In this document: positions 38,566 to 50,043 of the stretch, piece by piece
Layout: every line of letters starts with the position of its first letter
Position numbering within the stretch: the first letter of the stretch is position 1
NCBI GenBank assembly: GCA_950022655.1
Contig: OX465581.1
Location: 33,513,300 to 33,577,299, forward strand
Reading direction: 5' to 3'
DNA from: Alentia gelatinosa
Lineage: Eukaryota > Annelida > Polychaeta > Phyllodocida > Polynoidae
DNA: 64,000 bases
Program-made: the position numbers and the translations under genes
Notes under the pieces: model-generated
Seen by the model: the letters and a program-made list of their open reading frames with translations, nothing else
What the model was told of the DNA's origin: nothing
Databases searched by the model: none

Positions 38566-39280
38566 GCTGCACACAGTCCGTATGTCAAAACCAGCGGCAG
38601 AGAAAAGGCAGCTAAATACAATAGAGATGCCCTGCCTTTCTGTTCTGCGCTCGTGTAGTTTCCAATGCGGGCTGTCTCCCGTGTAGTGTTAAATCGGCGG
38701 GGTGTGTATCGGACACGTCTCAGCAGGGTGCGCGTGCCGTGCCGCAGCGTCCCCCGAGCGTCCTCCTGTGTGTGTTTGGATCCCCGCCCAATGTGTGAGC
38801 TAATCCCCGGAGCGAGGTTTACCTGCACCGCCCTGTATGCCCTCACAAGCCCCTGTTCGTGCCAGCCCAACTGCGGATAGCGTGCTGAAAGTCGTACAGG
38901 TTCGTGGCACGCTGGGGCTCAGAGCAGGGCTCAGAGATGCTCGCCGTGTGACGTGAGCACGTGTGGGTGGGTGGGTGGGTGGGTGTAGAGCAGGGTGGGG
39001 TCGGAGGAGGAGTGTTGCTCGCGCCGATCCAGTCGACTGTGCACGCGCGGAAAGTGTGCAGGGACCGACGCGCTGCTGACACCCCTCACAACGTGCTGGC
39101 TGTGTTCACACTGAGCTGCTCGGTGAGGGCCAGTGGTGGCCTGCTTCACTCTGTGTGCTAGTTATAATGTTTTCATTGTATATATCTCAATGGTTACATA
39201 CGGTCGTATCGTACTCCTCTTTCTTGCTCCTTTCCCGAGTTCAACTCCTTTAATAAGATGGGCTCCAACACAAACACATC

Positions 39281-39903
39281 ATGTTTAGTAAAGCGGGAAG
39301 AGACACACTCAGTCAACCTGGTCGCAAAGCCCCTACAAGTCCGTATTTACTACCGTGCCATAACATGCGGGTCCCACTGGTTTCGCCCGTCACAAATGCC
39401 ACGCCCCCACCTGCTGTTTCTCCATCGGCTGCGCAGGCTCCCCAGTCTCTCCTCACCACCTCTTTCCTTCTTGACAGAAAGGACGGACTCTCCTCCTTAT
39501 TATCCACTCATTGGTCTAGTCCTGGGCTCAGGCTCGTCCAGAGAAGTGTTCCGGGGTTCGTGTGTTTATCTCCTGGTGAGTGTTCACTTGAGGCTTTGGT
39601 CGGCAAACTATCCGCTCTACTTGTTGTTTATCTCTTTTTCTTATCGTTGCAGGTCGCAACTGGTTCAGCTTTATCCTGAAGTATGGGACACTCGGCCTAT
39701 GCAATGCCCGTGATACATTGACGGGTGCCGACAGGAGGTTACTCGGTGATAGGCACTCGGTGTGTGGCCGCTGTCCGGGGCACTGTGTGCGGGGGCGGGC
39801 AGTAGGACAGGCAGCTGGAGTCGGGCCCGCTGGAGGAGGCAGTCATCCACGCCATTCAGGCAGGCCCTCCGAGTATACACGAGGACTGGGGGCAAGTGGG
39901 TAG
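39281..39903 (+). CDS. Two-exon plus-strand reading frame with a 77-nt intron, 181 aa, unknown
   Basis: An ATG at 39281 (A at -3) opens a frame to the donor CCTG|GTGAGTG, with the exon ending at 39575. The intron 39576-39652 is T-rich at its end (TCTTTTTCTTATCGTTGCAG), in contrast to the GC-rich flanks. The frame resumes at 39653 with GGT CGC AAC TGG (GRNWFSFILKYGTLGLC...) and stays open to TAG at 39901-39903. Exon 1 is Ser/Pro-rich (NATPPPAVSPSAAQAPQSLL). Exon 2 ends Arg/Gly-rich. A strong acceptor also occurs inside exon 1 (CCTTCTTGACAG at 39477), so the true exon may begin there and part may be untranslated. No family is recognised. It lies head-to-head with the minus-strand exon at 38565, about 0.7 kb away, which suggests a shared promoter. 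A spliced non-coding RNA is the main alternative. Confidence 0.33.
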
Positions 39904-40196
39904 GATCCAAATGTAGTGCGTGGGCCGGGATCGCTCTGTTTAGAGGGGTGGTAGTGGTGACGGTGGTGGTACCTTCAATGTCCTATATACATGTGACTGG
40001 CCTACTTTAAGGTACATATAGGTAGTGGTGAGTGGCTGGGTCAACACTGAATAGCACGAGTAAAGCCCTTCTCGGTAGGGGGGCCTACTTGGGACCCTCT
40101 CTCTATATATGCATTCTCTCAGTGGGACGTCGGCGCAGTGTCGGTGGTGGTGGTGGTAGTGGTGGTGGTCAGTGTGGGCTGGCTGTGATTGCTCAC

Positions 40197-40418
40197 CTCA
40201 CAAGGCTCAGACGTCGTCACACACAGAACACACGTCGGCGTGTGGGGCTTGTCGCTCTGTGAGCATGTGCCGCCCGCCTGCCCTCCTCTCCCTAGCCGCC
40301 GCCGCCGGGTGAACCGCCGCCCAGGGCCGCAGTGCTGACTGGCGCTGCCCGCCTCTAACGCCGTGCACTCCGGCTGGTGGTGGGACGCGGCGCTCACACA
40401 CAACACGCGAAGCGCTGC
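40197..40418 (-). CDS. Candidate 74-codon exon, minus strand, in the CpG-rich island
   Basis: On the minus strand CACTGTGACAG is followed by 222 nt that stay open in one frame to the good donor TGTGAG|GTGAGC. The exon enters and leaves in phase 0. The peptide is Cys-, Arg- and Gly-rich (VLCVSAASHHQPECTALEAG ... PHTPTCVLCVTTSEPCE). The region is so GC-rich that more than one frame is open on both strands. A plus-strand splice donor and acceptor also overlap it (AAGAAG|GTACGG at 40440 and TCTTACAG|GATC at 40578), so strand is uncertain. It may be an exon of the large minus-strand gene, an exon of another gene, or chance. Confidence 0.22.
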
Positions 40419-40630
40419 CTGTCACAGTGATACAAGAAGGTACGGGGAGGAGTTGAAGGAGGAGGAGGATGTCACCAGATCTGACAGTACCACCCTGTCC
40501 CCTTGATCCTCCTCCGGGCGCGCCGTGCTCAGGTGCGCCTACCCCCCCCCCCCCCCCCCCCACTCCTCCCTCTTACAGGATCAAGGACGGCGCGCTCCCC
40601 GTGTCGGACCCCATCCGCTCCCCCTCCATT

Positions 40631-41227
40631 TAACAGTAATCCCCTACCCTCAAATCACATCTCCACCTCTCCCCAAGCTGGGGACCCGTTCCCAAACTCA
40701 TACTACTGGGTATATATAGCTCTTTTAAGATATTTGTTAAAATGCACACAAAAAATCCATTACCCACAGCCGAGAGGAAAAGGCATCCAATCACATTAGT
40801 AACCATCACATTTGAATAGTCTGCAAATAAAGCAACTGTTCATTCATACCCTATCCAATGTATAAATTCTTCTTGACTAATTCAAAGACAATACTGGTGA
40901 CACCCCCGCTACATCCCCTTCTTCTCCTGAACGCCTTTTTTAGTCCACGTGCCTGTGGCAGCGGGATCCGGCGTGATGCGTTCTGCAGGTCGCTGGTCTC
41001 GCCGGCTATCAGCAGCACGAGTTGCCGCTTAAGAGTAAATGCCAATTTTCCGTTTCCATTTCGATACCTATCAACCAGGACCTGTGCAAGCACGTAGCAC
41101 TGGAGTTAGACTTGCTCAAAACTTTGATTATTGGCATTCATGATTAAACAAAATCAGGATAAACTATGTTGCAGTGTGACTGCTCCAGGAATCTCGGCAA
41201 CGAGTGGTGAGGTAGGTGGAGGGCTAT
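40631..41227. other. Non-genic sequence
   Basis: AT-rich after the CpG island. Complementary open frames near 40.85-41.10 kb on both strands have no motif. Confidence 0.4.
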
Positions 41228-41408
41228 TAAAGAAGAAAGGATTTCAACCAAAACGAGTTGCTTTCTCTATCTATCTCACCCCTGTACACACTAAAAGAAT
41301 GGACGATGCACATGATATGGACCATGGAGGACGAACGGCAACTCTCGTAGGGGTATGGAGAACGAGTTCCCAATGTTAAACCTATTTGACAAAAATACCA
41401 GGGGTGAA
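41228..41408 (-). repeat. Dispersed repeat family, copy 2 (inverted, 181 bp)
   Basis: On the minus strand it reads CCCTGGTATTTTTGTC, TTAACATTGGGAACTCGTTC, GTGCATCGTCCATTC and AGCAACTCGTTTTGGT, matching the first half of 23651-23945. It abuts composite element copy 3. Confidence 0.75.
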
Positions 41409-41418
41409 GTAATATCGT

Positions 41419-41905
41419 AAAACTGGATGAGTTCTAATCTTGGCCACCGTATGCCACAGCTGAAGTTTGGCATAGTGACTTCATGAGGCGAAGCTGAGTG
41501 AAGTCCGAAGCCAAAACTCTAGGAGTGGTATGCGGTGGCCAAGATTAAAATGAATCAGGATTTGATTTTATCCTACCCCGTGTCCTCGATTTTGTAATAT
41601 TATGTGATAACAATTTTGTATGCCACTAGTGGCATATAAGACTCCGTATGCCAGTCAGCGTGGCATACAGAAACTCAATGTTAAGCCTATGGGATTTTAT
41701 ATTAGGGAGGGTGGTTGTGGCCCCTAAGATTCGAGGTCAACTCTCGACTCCAGAGCCGTCCCAAGGCGCTAGAAAATATTATGTAAGGAGGTCAGGGTGA
41801 AGGTCGGGGTTTGCTGCGAATGCAGTCATTGGCTACTCGGTCTACTGTATTCCTTATATGGAATTAAGGTAATGGGACAACCCCATGGTGGAGGGGTAGG
41901 ATAAA
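41419..41905 (+). mobile_element. Composite element copy 3, interrupted
   Basis: The H module (41419-41564) and T module (from TTTATCCTACCC at 41567) match copy 2 closely as far as TTTTATATTAGGG at about 41707. The right inverted repeat GGGGTAGGATAAA appears only at 41893-41905. The gap is a nested insertion. Confidence 0.8.
41708..41892. mobile_element. 185-bp insertion nested in composite element
   Basis: This segment is absent from copies 1 and 2 at the same point. Its ends abut AGGG on both sides, consistent with a 4-bp target duplication. It begins AGGGTGGTTGTGGCCCC and ends ACAACCCCATGGTGG, so GGTTGT and ACAACC form short inverted ends. It encodes nothing. Confidence 0.6.
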
Positions 41906-41956
41906 GGGACTGAACACACTCTACATGGAAGAGTGCAATCCTCCTCCTGCCGTACG

Positions 41957-42160
41957 CGTGTGTTTGTGTGGGTGGGTGTATGAGTGTATGTGTGTGAACA
42001 TGTGCGTGCATTATGTCTTTGAGTATATACAAGTGACTGTAGGTGGATGTGACTGTGCGTGCATCTTGTATGTTTTGAGTGCGTATTTGTCTGTGTGTGA
42101 CTGTGTCTGTGTGTATATGAGTTCAAGCATCTGGGATTGTGCAGCTGAGTGTCGTTGTGT
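41957..42160. repeat. TG-rich simple sequence
   Basis: Degenerate TG/GTGTGTAT tract. Open frames over it on both strands are artefacts. Confidence 0.7.
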
Positions 42161-42516
42161 GCATGTGCAAATTCGCCAGCTCGGGATACAAGTCCTTCGT
42201 AGTAAATGATATGCGTCTCTATCCACTATCTAGTGCACCAATGCAATGTTTTCTCAAATCACATGACAAAGGCGTAAATTCAGACTTTTTCCCCTCAAGA
42301 ATCCAGGAATATAACAGATGTCCATAATCGATTCCTTTATATTTTCTAGCAGTTCTAATATCTGACTAAAGCATGTACAGGTATCCGACATAAAACCTAC
42401 AGATTTGTTTGTTTGTTTGTTTGAGTAGTTTAACATGTTCTATTAGACTTACTTTGGGTTTGACCCAATCTATGAGATGAATTTAGGTAGAAATCTCACC
42501 CCTACTGATTTACCGA

Positions 42517-42578
42517 GGTATGAAAAGGATTGGCCTTTGATATAGCAGTAAATTTACCACTGCTAGGGGCGAAGTAGA
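42517..42578 (+). repeat. Dispersed repeat pair, copy 1
   Basis: GGTATGA-AA...GGCCTTTGATATA-CAGTAA-T-TACCACTGCT-GGGG-GAAG is shared with 62854-62914 in the same orientation. The preceding CACCCCTACTG and the following GGCAAAGCCGAGG suggest a relation to the GGCGAAGCC hairpins. Confidence 0.65.
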
Positions 42579-43079
42579 AACCTACAGAAACCACATAAAA
42601 CATAGGAGGCAAAGCCGAGGAACTCTGAATTTGTCTATCATTCCCAGATCATAGACGGTGTCCTTGCGTCCTGTTTGCTTATCTCTTGTCACTCCGTTCT
42701 GCAAGATTTGGTTCTCTACAAATTTTTGCCAGTATATTCATAAACACCCCTGCGTAACTCCCACCACACGCACCTAATGTACTATTTCTATAGTGTGGAA
42801 TAAAAAGATCAATTTCAGCCATTAAGTAAATGAAAGGCCTGCTCTGATCGCGTGTTTACCGAGGACAGGTACAGCAAACGTGCTTTCCAACCGTGTCTCG
42901 TCCGTCTCTATGTGTTTGCTTTGAGGCCCATGAAAAAGGGGTCTACTTTATTATAACGCTTTTAAGTGAAGTTTTATAAAGCTGGACATCTGTGTGCATT
43001 AAACCCTGTGACTTCCAAAAGAGGGCACAACTGGTTCTGATAGCTTTGTTTTCAACATGACTAAGTTGTAATTTCGTTG

Positions 43080-43116
<37 letters not shown>

Positions 43117-44484
43117 AAGGTTGGTTTCGGTTGATTGAAAGATGACGCTGACTGAACAGGGTTTAAGTTTTAGTTTCGACCAAATATGGGTCAAGGATTT
43201 CAAAATTTATTCGGCTTATTTCACTCACATTGGTAGATGCTAACTCTTGAGTATTTTGAGGGTATTTATATAGAACAACCTTACTATGGTGGTACATCGC
43301 ACAAGACGAGACGGGATTGATGTTCGTTATGGAACATTCGCGGCTGTGAAGCCGAGTGTCCATAAATAAAGGCAACTCCATCGAGTCGTACATAGGATGT
43401 GCGAATTTAATAGAGGGAAACTATGTTCCAGTGAGAAAGTCAAAATTACTCGGTAAGGCTCGGAAAAATTGCTGCCGTTTAACTTTCTCTAGCTGGAAAT
43501 TTGGTCTCCCTATTCCTATATACCTTCAAATGTAGTTTAATAACGATAAATAGCGTTATTTGCTTACGCGCCATCAAATGCGAAGCCAGATCCAACTGTG
43601 TTTTTTCATATGAATTTTGTAAGAGACGATCTGATTGGTCTAATCATCACCCTTGGGTAGTAAACGTCAGCCTTGGGTATTAAATATCAGATCTTGAGTA
43701 ATAAATATAAGTTATTCCACCCCCGTAGCTTGGTATAGCCATAGTGTTCGGCCATAGGTATTTAAGAATTTTTGTTCTTTATTTGTTATATCCCCGAAAT
43801 CGATATATTTTAGCCGAAATTGGCGTAGAAACCATGCCGATGTGAAGGTTCACATTCTGCCGATGTTTCAATGTGTTCCTAAAACAATGTGTTCCACTAT
43901 GTGGTATGGGGAATAGCATCATGTAACCATCAAAAGTATGTGCATGGGTATATGATAAAAGGTTGGTTCCTAGAGGCTGAGCAAACTATATTATGCATGA
44001 TATATTCAACCGATACTGAGTCGGACGAGGTAAGAGGCCACTTGTAAGCAACTACCATAATGGTGCGGCATTATTCAATCAGAAAGATAATCACATTGCC
44101 ATGTCAATGCTATTGTTTGTAGTTCGCTTACTATGGCGAGTCATGTGGCATGGTAACTACCGATGAATGAATTGCAAGAAAATACAACAGAGAAATATTA
44201 CTTTCTACGGTTGTACAGTTTCATCCATGGGTAATATCAGACATACTTTCTCTGCATATATTCTGAACATTTTTCTTTACTTTTTTTACTTTCAGTATCT
44301 TCGGTCAATATCTCTGTGTTTTTGCCATAGGTTAAGTCCAATCCCTTTTTATCCACCTTTGAGGAAATAAAATAACAGAATAGAGTTTCTAGATGCACCC
44401 AACTACATCAAGTTTCGTCTAAACATTAGATAACTCAAACAACAACAAAAACTGAATTGACCTTGCGGTTTTGGGCCATTCTGA
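42579..44484. other. Non-genic sequence with a triplet run
   Basis: (TGC)n at 43077-43111 (about 10 units, one TGT) gives poly-Ala on the minus strand within an otherwise unremarkable frame. The rest is AT-rich with no gene. Confidence 0.4.
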
Positions 44485-45205
44485 AACCATTGAGTCATGC
44501 TTTATTTCCCCTACAACATGTGTGGTACTTCTATCAGAGAGTTACTGACAGTGATCGAGTGCCAGATCAAGCCTAAAGCACAAGAACCTAAGCAGCCTGA
44601 AGATTCCCCGTGATGAAAACACTAAAAGTTGTTGATAGCATCATACTCTGGCAACACACAGCGCCCCCTGGCAGTGACATCTGCATATGTAAGAGAATCG
44701 CTATGTTGATCACTTTTGAACGCTCTTGGCTCAAATGTGATCAACAGCGATTCTCTTACATATGCATTGATCTGCAAGAGAACTGTTTGCTGGTAAGCAA
44801 GCTATGACATCACTTAACAGACAACTGTCAGTACATTCAAGCACTTTCACTCCCATATTTGATATTTTTTTCTAAACAACCTTAGATTCATTGAGTCATG
44901 TTTATTTCCCCACAACCAGTAGGATACCGCTTATCAAAGGGCTACTGACACTGACCCAGTATCAGGAAAAGCCTCTGACACTTAAACATAATCAGCCTGA
45001 TGAGTCCCAAAGATAAAACCGCTATTTGTTGTGAAAAGACAATGCTATGTCAACAAACCATGTCCCTAGACCGATAAGGACGCATCATAATTGATCAACA
45101 TAGCGATTCACCTAGAAACACGTTAATTAATCAGCAAGGGAACTGTTGATAGTGAGCGCATGATGACATCATCGCGCTGGCTCCTGACAGCACATTCAAG
45201 CAGTA
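44485..45205. repeat. Diverged tandem duplication, about 400-bp period
   Basis: Matching blocks lie 400 bp apart: CATTGAGTCATG...TTTATTTCCCC, GAGTTACTGACA versus GGGCTACTGACA, CAGCCTGAAGATTCCC versus CAGCCTGATGAGTCCC (CTGA at 44597 and 44997), AAGAGAACTGTTTG versus AAGGGAACTGTTGA, ATGACATCA, and CA(C/G)TACATTCAAGCA. The first copy contains the long hairpin at 44683. Confidence 0.75.
44683..44765. repeat. Nearly perfect 29-bp hairpin
   Basis: GCATATGTAAGAGAATCGC-TA-TGTTGATCAC (44683-44713) pairs fully with GTGATCAACA-GCGATTCTCTTACATATGC (44737-44765) except for a 2-base TA bulge. The loop is 23 nt. The second copy of the duplication keeps only GATCAACATAGCGATTC, showing the arm is degenerate there. 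Confidence 0.85.
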
Positions 45206-48200
45206 ACTTCGCCTGAATAACTACATGTCTTCTCTGCATATTTGAACACATTATTCTGATATGCACCTCTGATGGGTTGCTGTAAGATATGAGTAGGGTC
45301 GAGGTTGACACTGTCTATGTGAGCGACATCATGATGCTGCGCTTTTCAGTACAATACATATGCATTTGTTTAAAACCAAATGCACTTTCGTCGACGAACA
45401 ACTGCTCATATTTGGAACACAGGGATTCCCCAACTAGTACTCACTATGCTCATAAATATAGTGTAATGATGCTTGCTCGGACATCTTAGACACATTTTGA
45501 GGGCATCCGTATCTGGCTGCATTACATTCATCCCTCGTTTCCATTTTTAATCAATCAAGGTATCATCGACCGCGGCATACGAACGTTCAGCATGATTTTT
45601 TTGATAATTCAATTTATGATTTATAATATACTGGACATAATATGGTGCCTCATTCCTTATCCCTCACTGGAAAGCTCCAGTAAGAAGAACAAACCTCCTT
45701 CAACCAGGCTCGCTCTGACTGTGGCCACTGTGTAAATGTGTAGCTGCACAGTGGTTAAAGCGGGTGCCAGCTGCGGCGGGAGTGCGAACGGCACACAATA
45801 GGCATCTCTCACTATTTGGATGGTACTGGAGTCAAATTCCACAGCAGGCTTCGCGACGTGTAATCATGGGTACTGAGAAGTAGATACAGACCATCTGGGC
45901 TTTCAAGTGCACAAAAAAAACCAATATCCCTTTTCTAAATATCGTGTTTATTTGAGTTTATGCAAGGAAAGCTGTCATTTCCAGAGGTAATAGTCACGCT
46001 ATGGACACAAATGCCATAACTCACAGAAACTGCAGGCACGATTCCAATGGCACATGCAGTCAAGTGATAAGTAGCCCATCAGCGGAAGCAATGTCTCACA
46101 TTGCTCGTCACGTCTTTGATTTGGCATCTTTGATGTAGGGTTGAGACCGATGACGATGTTCAAGTCTCTAACCGAAAAAGAGTTTCATTCCAAAGATAAT
46201 CACATTGAACATTGCATTACGCGAAAATTGGAAACTGAAAGGAAATTGGGTTCACTTATAAGGTTATTATACGGTTGGTTTAAATGAATATCAATTAAAA
46301 AATCCTTAATGTATAATGATTCATACTACTTTAGTTCGCACAGTAAAGCAGGGCAGTGTAACACAATCATAACCTATAGAAAATATCCTATGAAACTATG
46401 ATAATACACTGGAGACGGCAACACATGATATCGAAAGTCAGCGAGTGCAGGATTAACATAATATAATATTCCTTAAATATACAAAAATCCATTTCGCATT
46501 AATGTAGGTAGAAATCATAACAGCCAGGTCACAACAATATGCTACTATTCTCTTGTGCATGTCAAAAATTCAAAATTTCACTATTTCTGTCATGATATTG
46601 GTCAACAAACACCATTTATATCAATATAGAAATCGTTTGGTGAAAATAGCAGTGACATGAAAAAGTTATCCCGGAGGCTATCACACAAGTGACCGACCGT
46701 AAGGTTAACTTCAGTGACTGTAACACCTTTACATCAATCCCAATTATACTATAATCTAAAACTTACTTGCATTTTCTTTCAGTAAGATCAATTCATTGAC
46801 GAAGTTTATGGTAATCCACTATGACCCTAGTAGCTGCGAAGATAATTTGACAACATTCAGGTAGTAAAAAGTGTAAACCTGACAGTATTCAGTCCTGTAG
46901 TCATATGTGCAGAATGACATTGTACATGTCTATCATGTGTGGCGTGTTCGAACTTTTGAACTGAGGTCGATTGAGATATATTAACCCTCTCATTGTTTAA
47001 CCTCAGAAGGCTAATGGCAGTTGACTTAAGATCTACCAGTAAAAACTGCATACACTATCATCGTACTCCGCAGAGCGCAAATTCTGATATTACCGATGGC
47101 CAGCGAGTTTTTCTTCTAATTGTCTATTAAGCAAAATAAGTCAGTTATCCCAAAAACCAGTTACATTTTCAACACCAACATGATGCAAATAGGATCTATA
47201 TGTACTGATATTTACATTCAGGTCAAGTGTTATGATAATCATCCTACCTCACCCACTTCTACACTTTATCTTATCCGAGGTGGTTTTCTAGATGTCCAGC
47301 AATAAAGCCCTGAATGATAGCTGTCATCTAAAGGGTCTGATCCTCCTCACCTGACAAAAGGACACGACTAGATTACAAACCTATTTCTAGTACCACTGAC
47401 TTTAGAATGTTAAAAATATCATTTGCAGATCATTGAGTATTGAGATATATTGACAAACCTTTGAATAGACGGTAAGAATAATTTGGAAAATAATCTGCAT
47501 GAACAGAAGCTTTCCTACAAGGCCCACTATTTCGACAATACCCACCATACCAGATATAAATTCTGATATAAGGAATCACAGTTTGATTCCTTTCCATACA
47601 AGACCTGTTATTAAATACCCCTAGTTATCACTTTCACCAATAATCTGTGGACAATTATCTTATATATTACCTATCTAATCATGGAGGAAGAGTATTGACT
47701 TCTGATATGAATAATTCACTGTATATGTGCCAGTGGATGTGCTCGTCCTGATTGGTCATAGATCTGTAAAAGTATTGCTGTAAATGTGGTCAATACCCTC
47801 AAACTGCTAGTGAACGAATGGATCAGTCCGTTTATAACTTCATGAACTTTAATTGCACTGAATTACTGCATATATGAATCACACTTGATAAAAAGTGCTG
47901 CTGATCTTTCCACCAGCCAAAGATCCTATAATGATAGAGTGTGGACCAAATAGTAAAAACATGTTGGTAAGGTTCCCAAATTATCAAGCAAGGGAATTCG
48001 AGTGGCTCCTTGATAATGCCATAGTTCAGCTTCTGTTGGTATCAAGGCAAAATGAATTTAAAATTACTGTGTAGTTTTTTTTATGAATTTCATCTCCCAA
48101 GGTGTAAATAAGTTACCTATACCACGGAATAAAATGAATTCGAGGTTTAAGGAACACCCATCCTATGGGTCGTCTATTTGGGATATTCAAGTTACAATAA

Positions 48201-48282
48201 CAACTGGTACAATGTTTAATCGCTATTCGGAAATATATCATCGCAGGTGTAAGTGTTCTCATCATCCGCGTAGAGGACTACT
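45206..48282. other. Non-genic sequence
   Basis: AT-rich. No coding patch, RNA gene or tandem array noticed. Confidence 0.45.
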
Positions 48283-49655
48283 GGAGAACTCGTCTTGAAA
48301 CGAACTCGACCCGTTTGGGAAACTCGTCCCGTAATTAAATCGCCCTGTATGTAAGTATTCAGGGTTTAGGTTACTTAGTCACATGGCGAGTTAGGAATAC
48401 TGGAGAACTCGCCCCGGAACGAAGTCGACCTTCCTATCATTTCCTATCACTGGTTCAGTTTTGACACAACTTTGAAAAATACCTTACCTTTTCAGGGAAC
48501 GTTCGGTATGAGACAAGGTTATTCTTTAGAATTGTTCAAAACAGAAGTGAATATAAATTTCCATTCCCAAAAAAATATAAATATTGATTTGGCACCATGG
48601 AATGAATACAAATAGGCTTAATTTAAGCAAAATTTTGAGTGAAGTATTTAAGCATTTAGGAACGTTCGGTATCAAAAAGTATAAAATCTGATGCACTATA
48701 CTATTTTTTCAGGATTTATTCTAACCATTCTTTAGTTCCCATAGTAAAATTTGCAGTATTTGCAGAGAAATATAGGATGATCCTTTTTATACAGGTATAA
48801 AATCCACCCACCGAACGTTCCATACTAAAAAGTGTTTTCTTAAATAAGGCTCTAGGGACTTAGCAAATTACTTGAAACAGCTGAAATTTGTAATATTATA
48901 ACCTGAAATATCTGTATATGTGATTGTATTGATTTATTTGGTTGGTATTAAGTGATAGAGGTAAGTTGTTGGTATATTTCTCTAAAAAAAATTTATATTT
49001 CTTAACAAAATTGTTAAATTTACATGTTTTTCAGGATTCAATGTCTCAAAAGCTGAAGGTGTGGGAAAGAAACCCCTAATAATATACATTTTCTGTTATA
49101 TTATAATGTTCTCTGTCCATAAATACTAAATATAATCCTGTCAGCTAAACAGAAGTACAATGAGCTTCTGTAGAATGTAGAAAGGTAGAGAAATTGCCCA
49201 AAGTACGTTTTTCTGTACAGTGACCCATATGAGAATGTTAATATTGCTTGTAAGTAAGCGTATCTTCGAGGCCTTGAACATACCTACGGTTTGTTATCTC
49301 CATTAGAAAACGGGGCAACTTAGATTCGGGGCATGTTCTCCAGTATTGTTTGTTTGTGGTTTAACGTCCCAGGGGACCCTGAGGGTATATAGGACCATCA
49401 AAGCAAGTTCTCCAGTAACCCTTAATTCTAGCCCTAACAGAAACATGAACAAAGTTAAGTAACAGACAATCGATTATATATATCCACAGACTTAGATACA
49501 GGTCCTTGATGAAATGAACATGGAATCACTCTTAGTGTTTTTGAGTAAATAAGTACGGAACGACTTCGCTGAACAAATTCTATAAAATGGGGCGAATTCT
49601 CCTTTAATGTACAGGGGCTACTTCTACGTTGAAGGGCTACTTCTCCAGTAGCCTA
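48283..49655. mobile_element. Putative non-autonomous element with inverted ends, 1.37 kb
   Basis: The left end GGACTACTGGAGAACTCG is mirrored by CTTCTCCAGTAGCC at the right. A second inverted pair lies inside: AATACTGGAGAACTCGCCCCG (split: AATACTGGAGAAC, GCCCCG; 48.39 kb) against CGGGGCATGTTCTCCAGTATT (49.33 kb, CGGGGC, GTTCTCCAGTATT). GAACGAAGTCG at 48.42 kb matches CGACTTCG at 49.56 kb. The interior is AT-rich and has no protein frame. GGAACGTTCGGTAT occurs at 48496 and 48659 and inverted at 48810-48821. Confidence 0.45.
49346..49400 (+). repeat. Mollusc-type TTTAACGTCCC repeat tail
   Basis: TTGTTTGTTTGTGGTTTAAC followed by GTCCCAGGGGACCCTGAGGG. I recall similar TTTGTTTG...TTTAACGTCC strings as common repeat ends in mollusc DNA. 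The element lies inside the 48.28-49.65-kb unit. Confidence 0.45.
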
Positions 49656-50043
49656 GTAGAATATGGCAATATCAGTTAATCAGATATCTTTTCGGAATGA
49701 GAAAAGTCACCCACACAGGAAAACTATTCACAGAAATCAGTTTATACCATTGCGTGAAGCTTTAATCATAAAGCAATTTTATCTCCTGTCCTATCAAAAC
49801 ACATTTATCATAATGAATAAAGCAACCATGTGCTCTGAACACCCATTCCCATGACCTCTCGAACTTCATTCAATAAGGACAATATTGAATGATCCCGAGA
49901 TAGTGCTGAGCCCCTCCTTCAGTCCGTCTCAGGTAAAAAGGTCATCTAAGATACATCTCACTGTGGCTCGCCGTTTATCTCGAGCAGCACATAGGTGGCG
50001 ACGTCTGACGGATCAAGCCGGGATCAGCCGCTGGCGTCACCAC

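Larger units (their letters stand above)
38360..40630. promoter_or_regulatory. CpG-rich island, possible bidirectional promoter
   Basis: This 2.3-kb block is much richer in G+C and CpG than its surroundings and contains clusters such as CGCCGCCGCCGCCGGG. It has diverging exon candidates (38565 minus and 39281 plus). Inside are (GGT)n near 40138-40170, (GTGG)n near 38963-38984 and a 20-base C run at 40542-40561. A promoter is inferred from composition only; no TATA box or initiator was identified. Confidence 0.4.

Noticed and set aside
38352..38870. 172-codon minus-strand frame overlapping the 38.5-kb exon
   Set aside because: It is a different frame with Arg/Thr/Pro-rich random composition and no ATG-context or phase support.
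44997..45022. Functional hammerhead at CTGATGAGTCCCAAAG
   Set aside because: Stem II partner and the GAAA strand are missing, so at most it is a dead copy.
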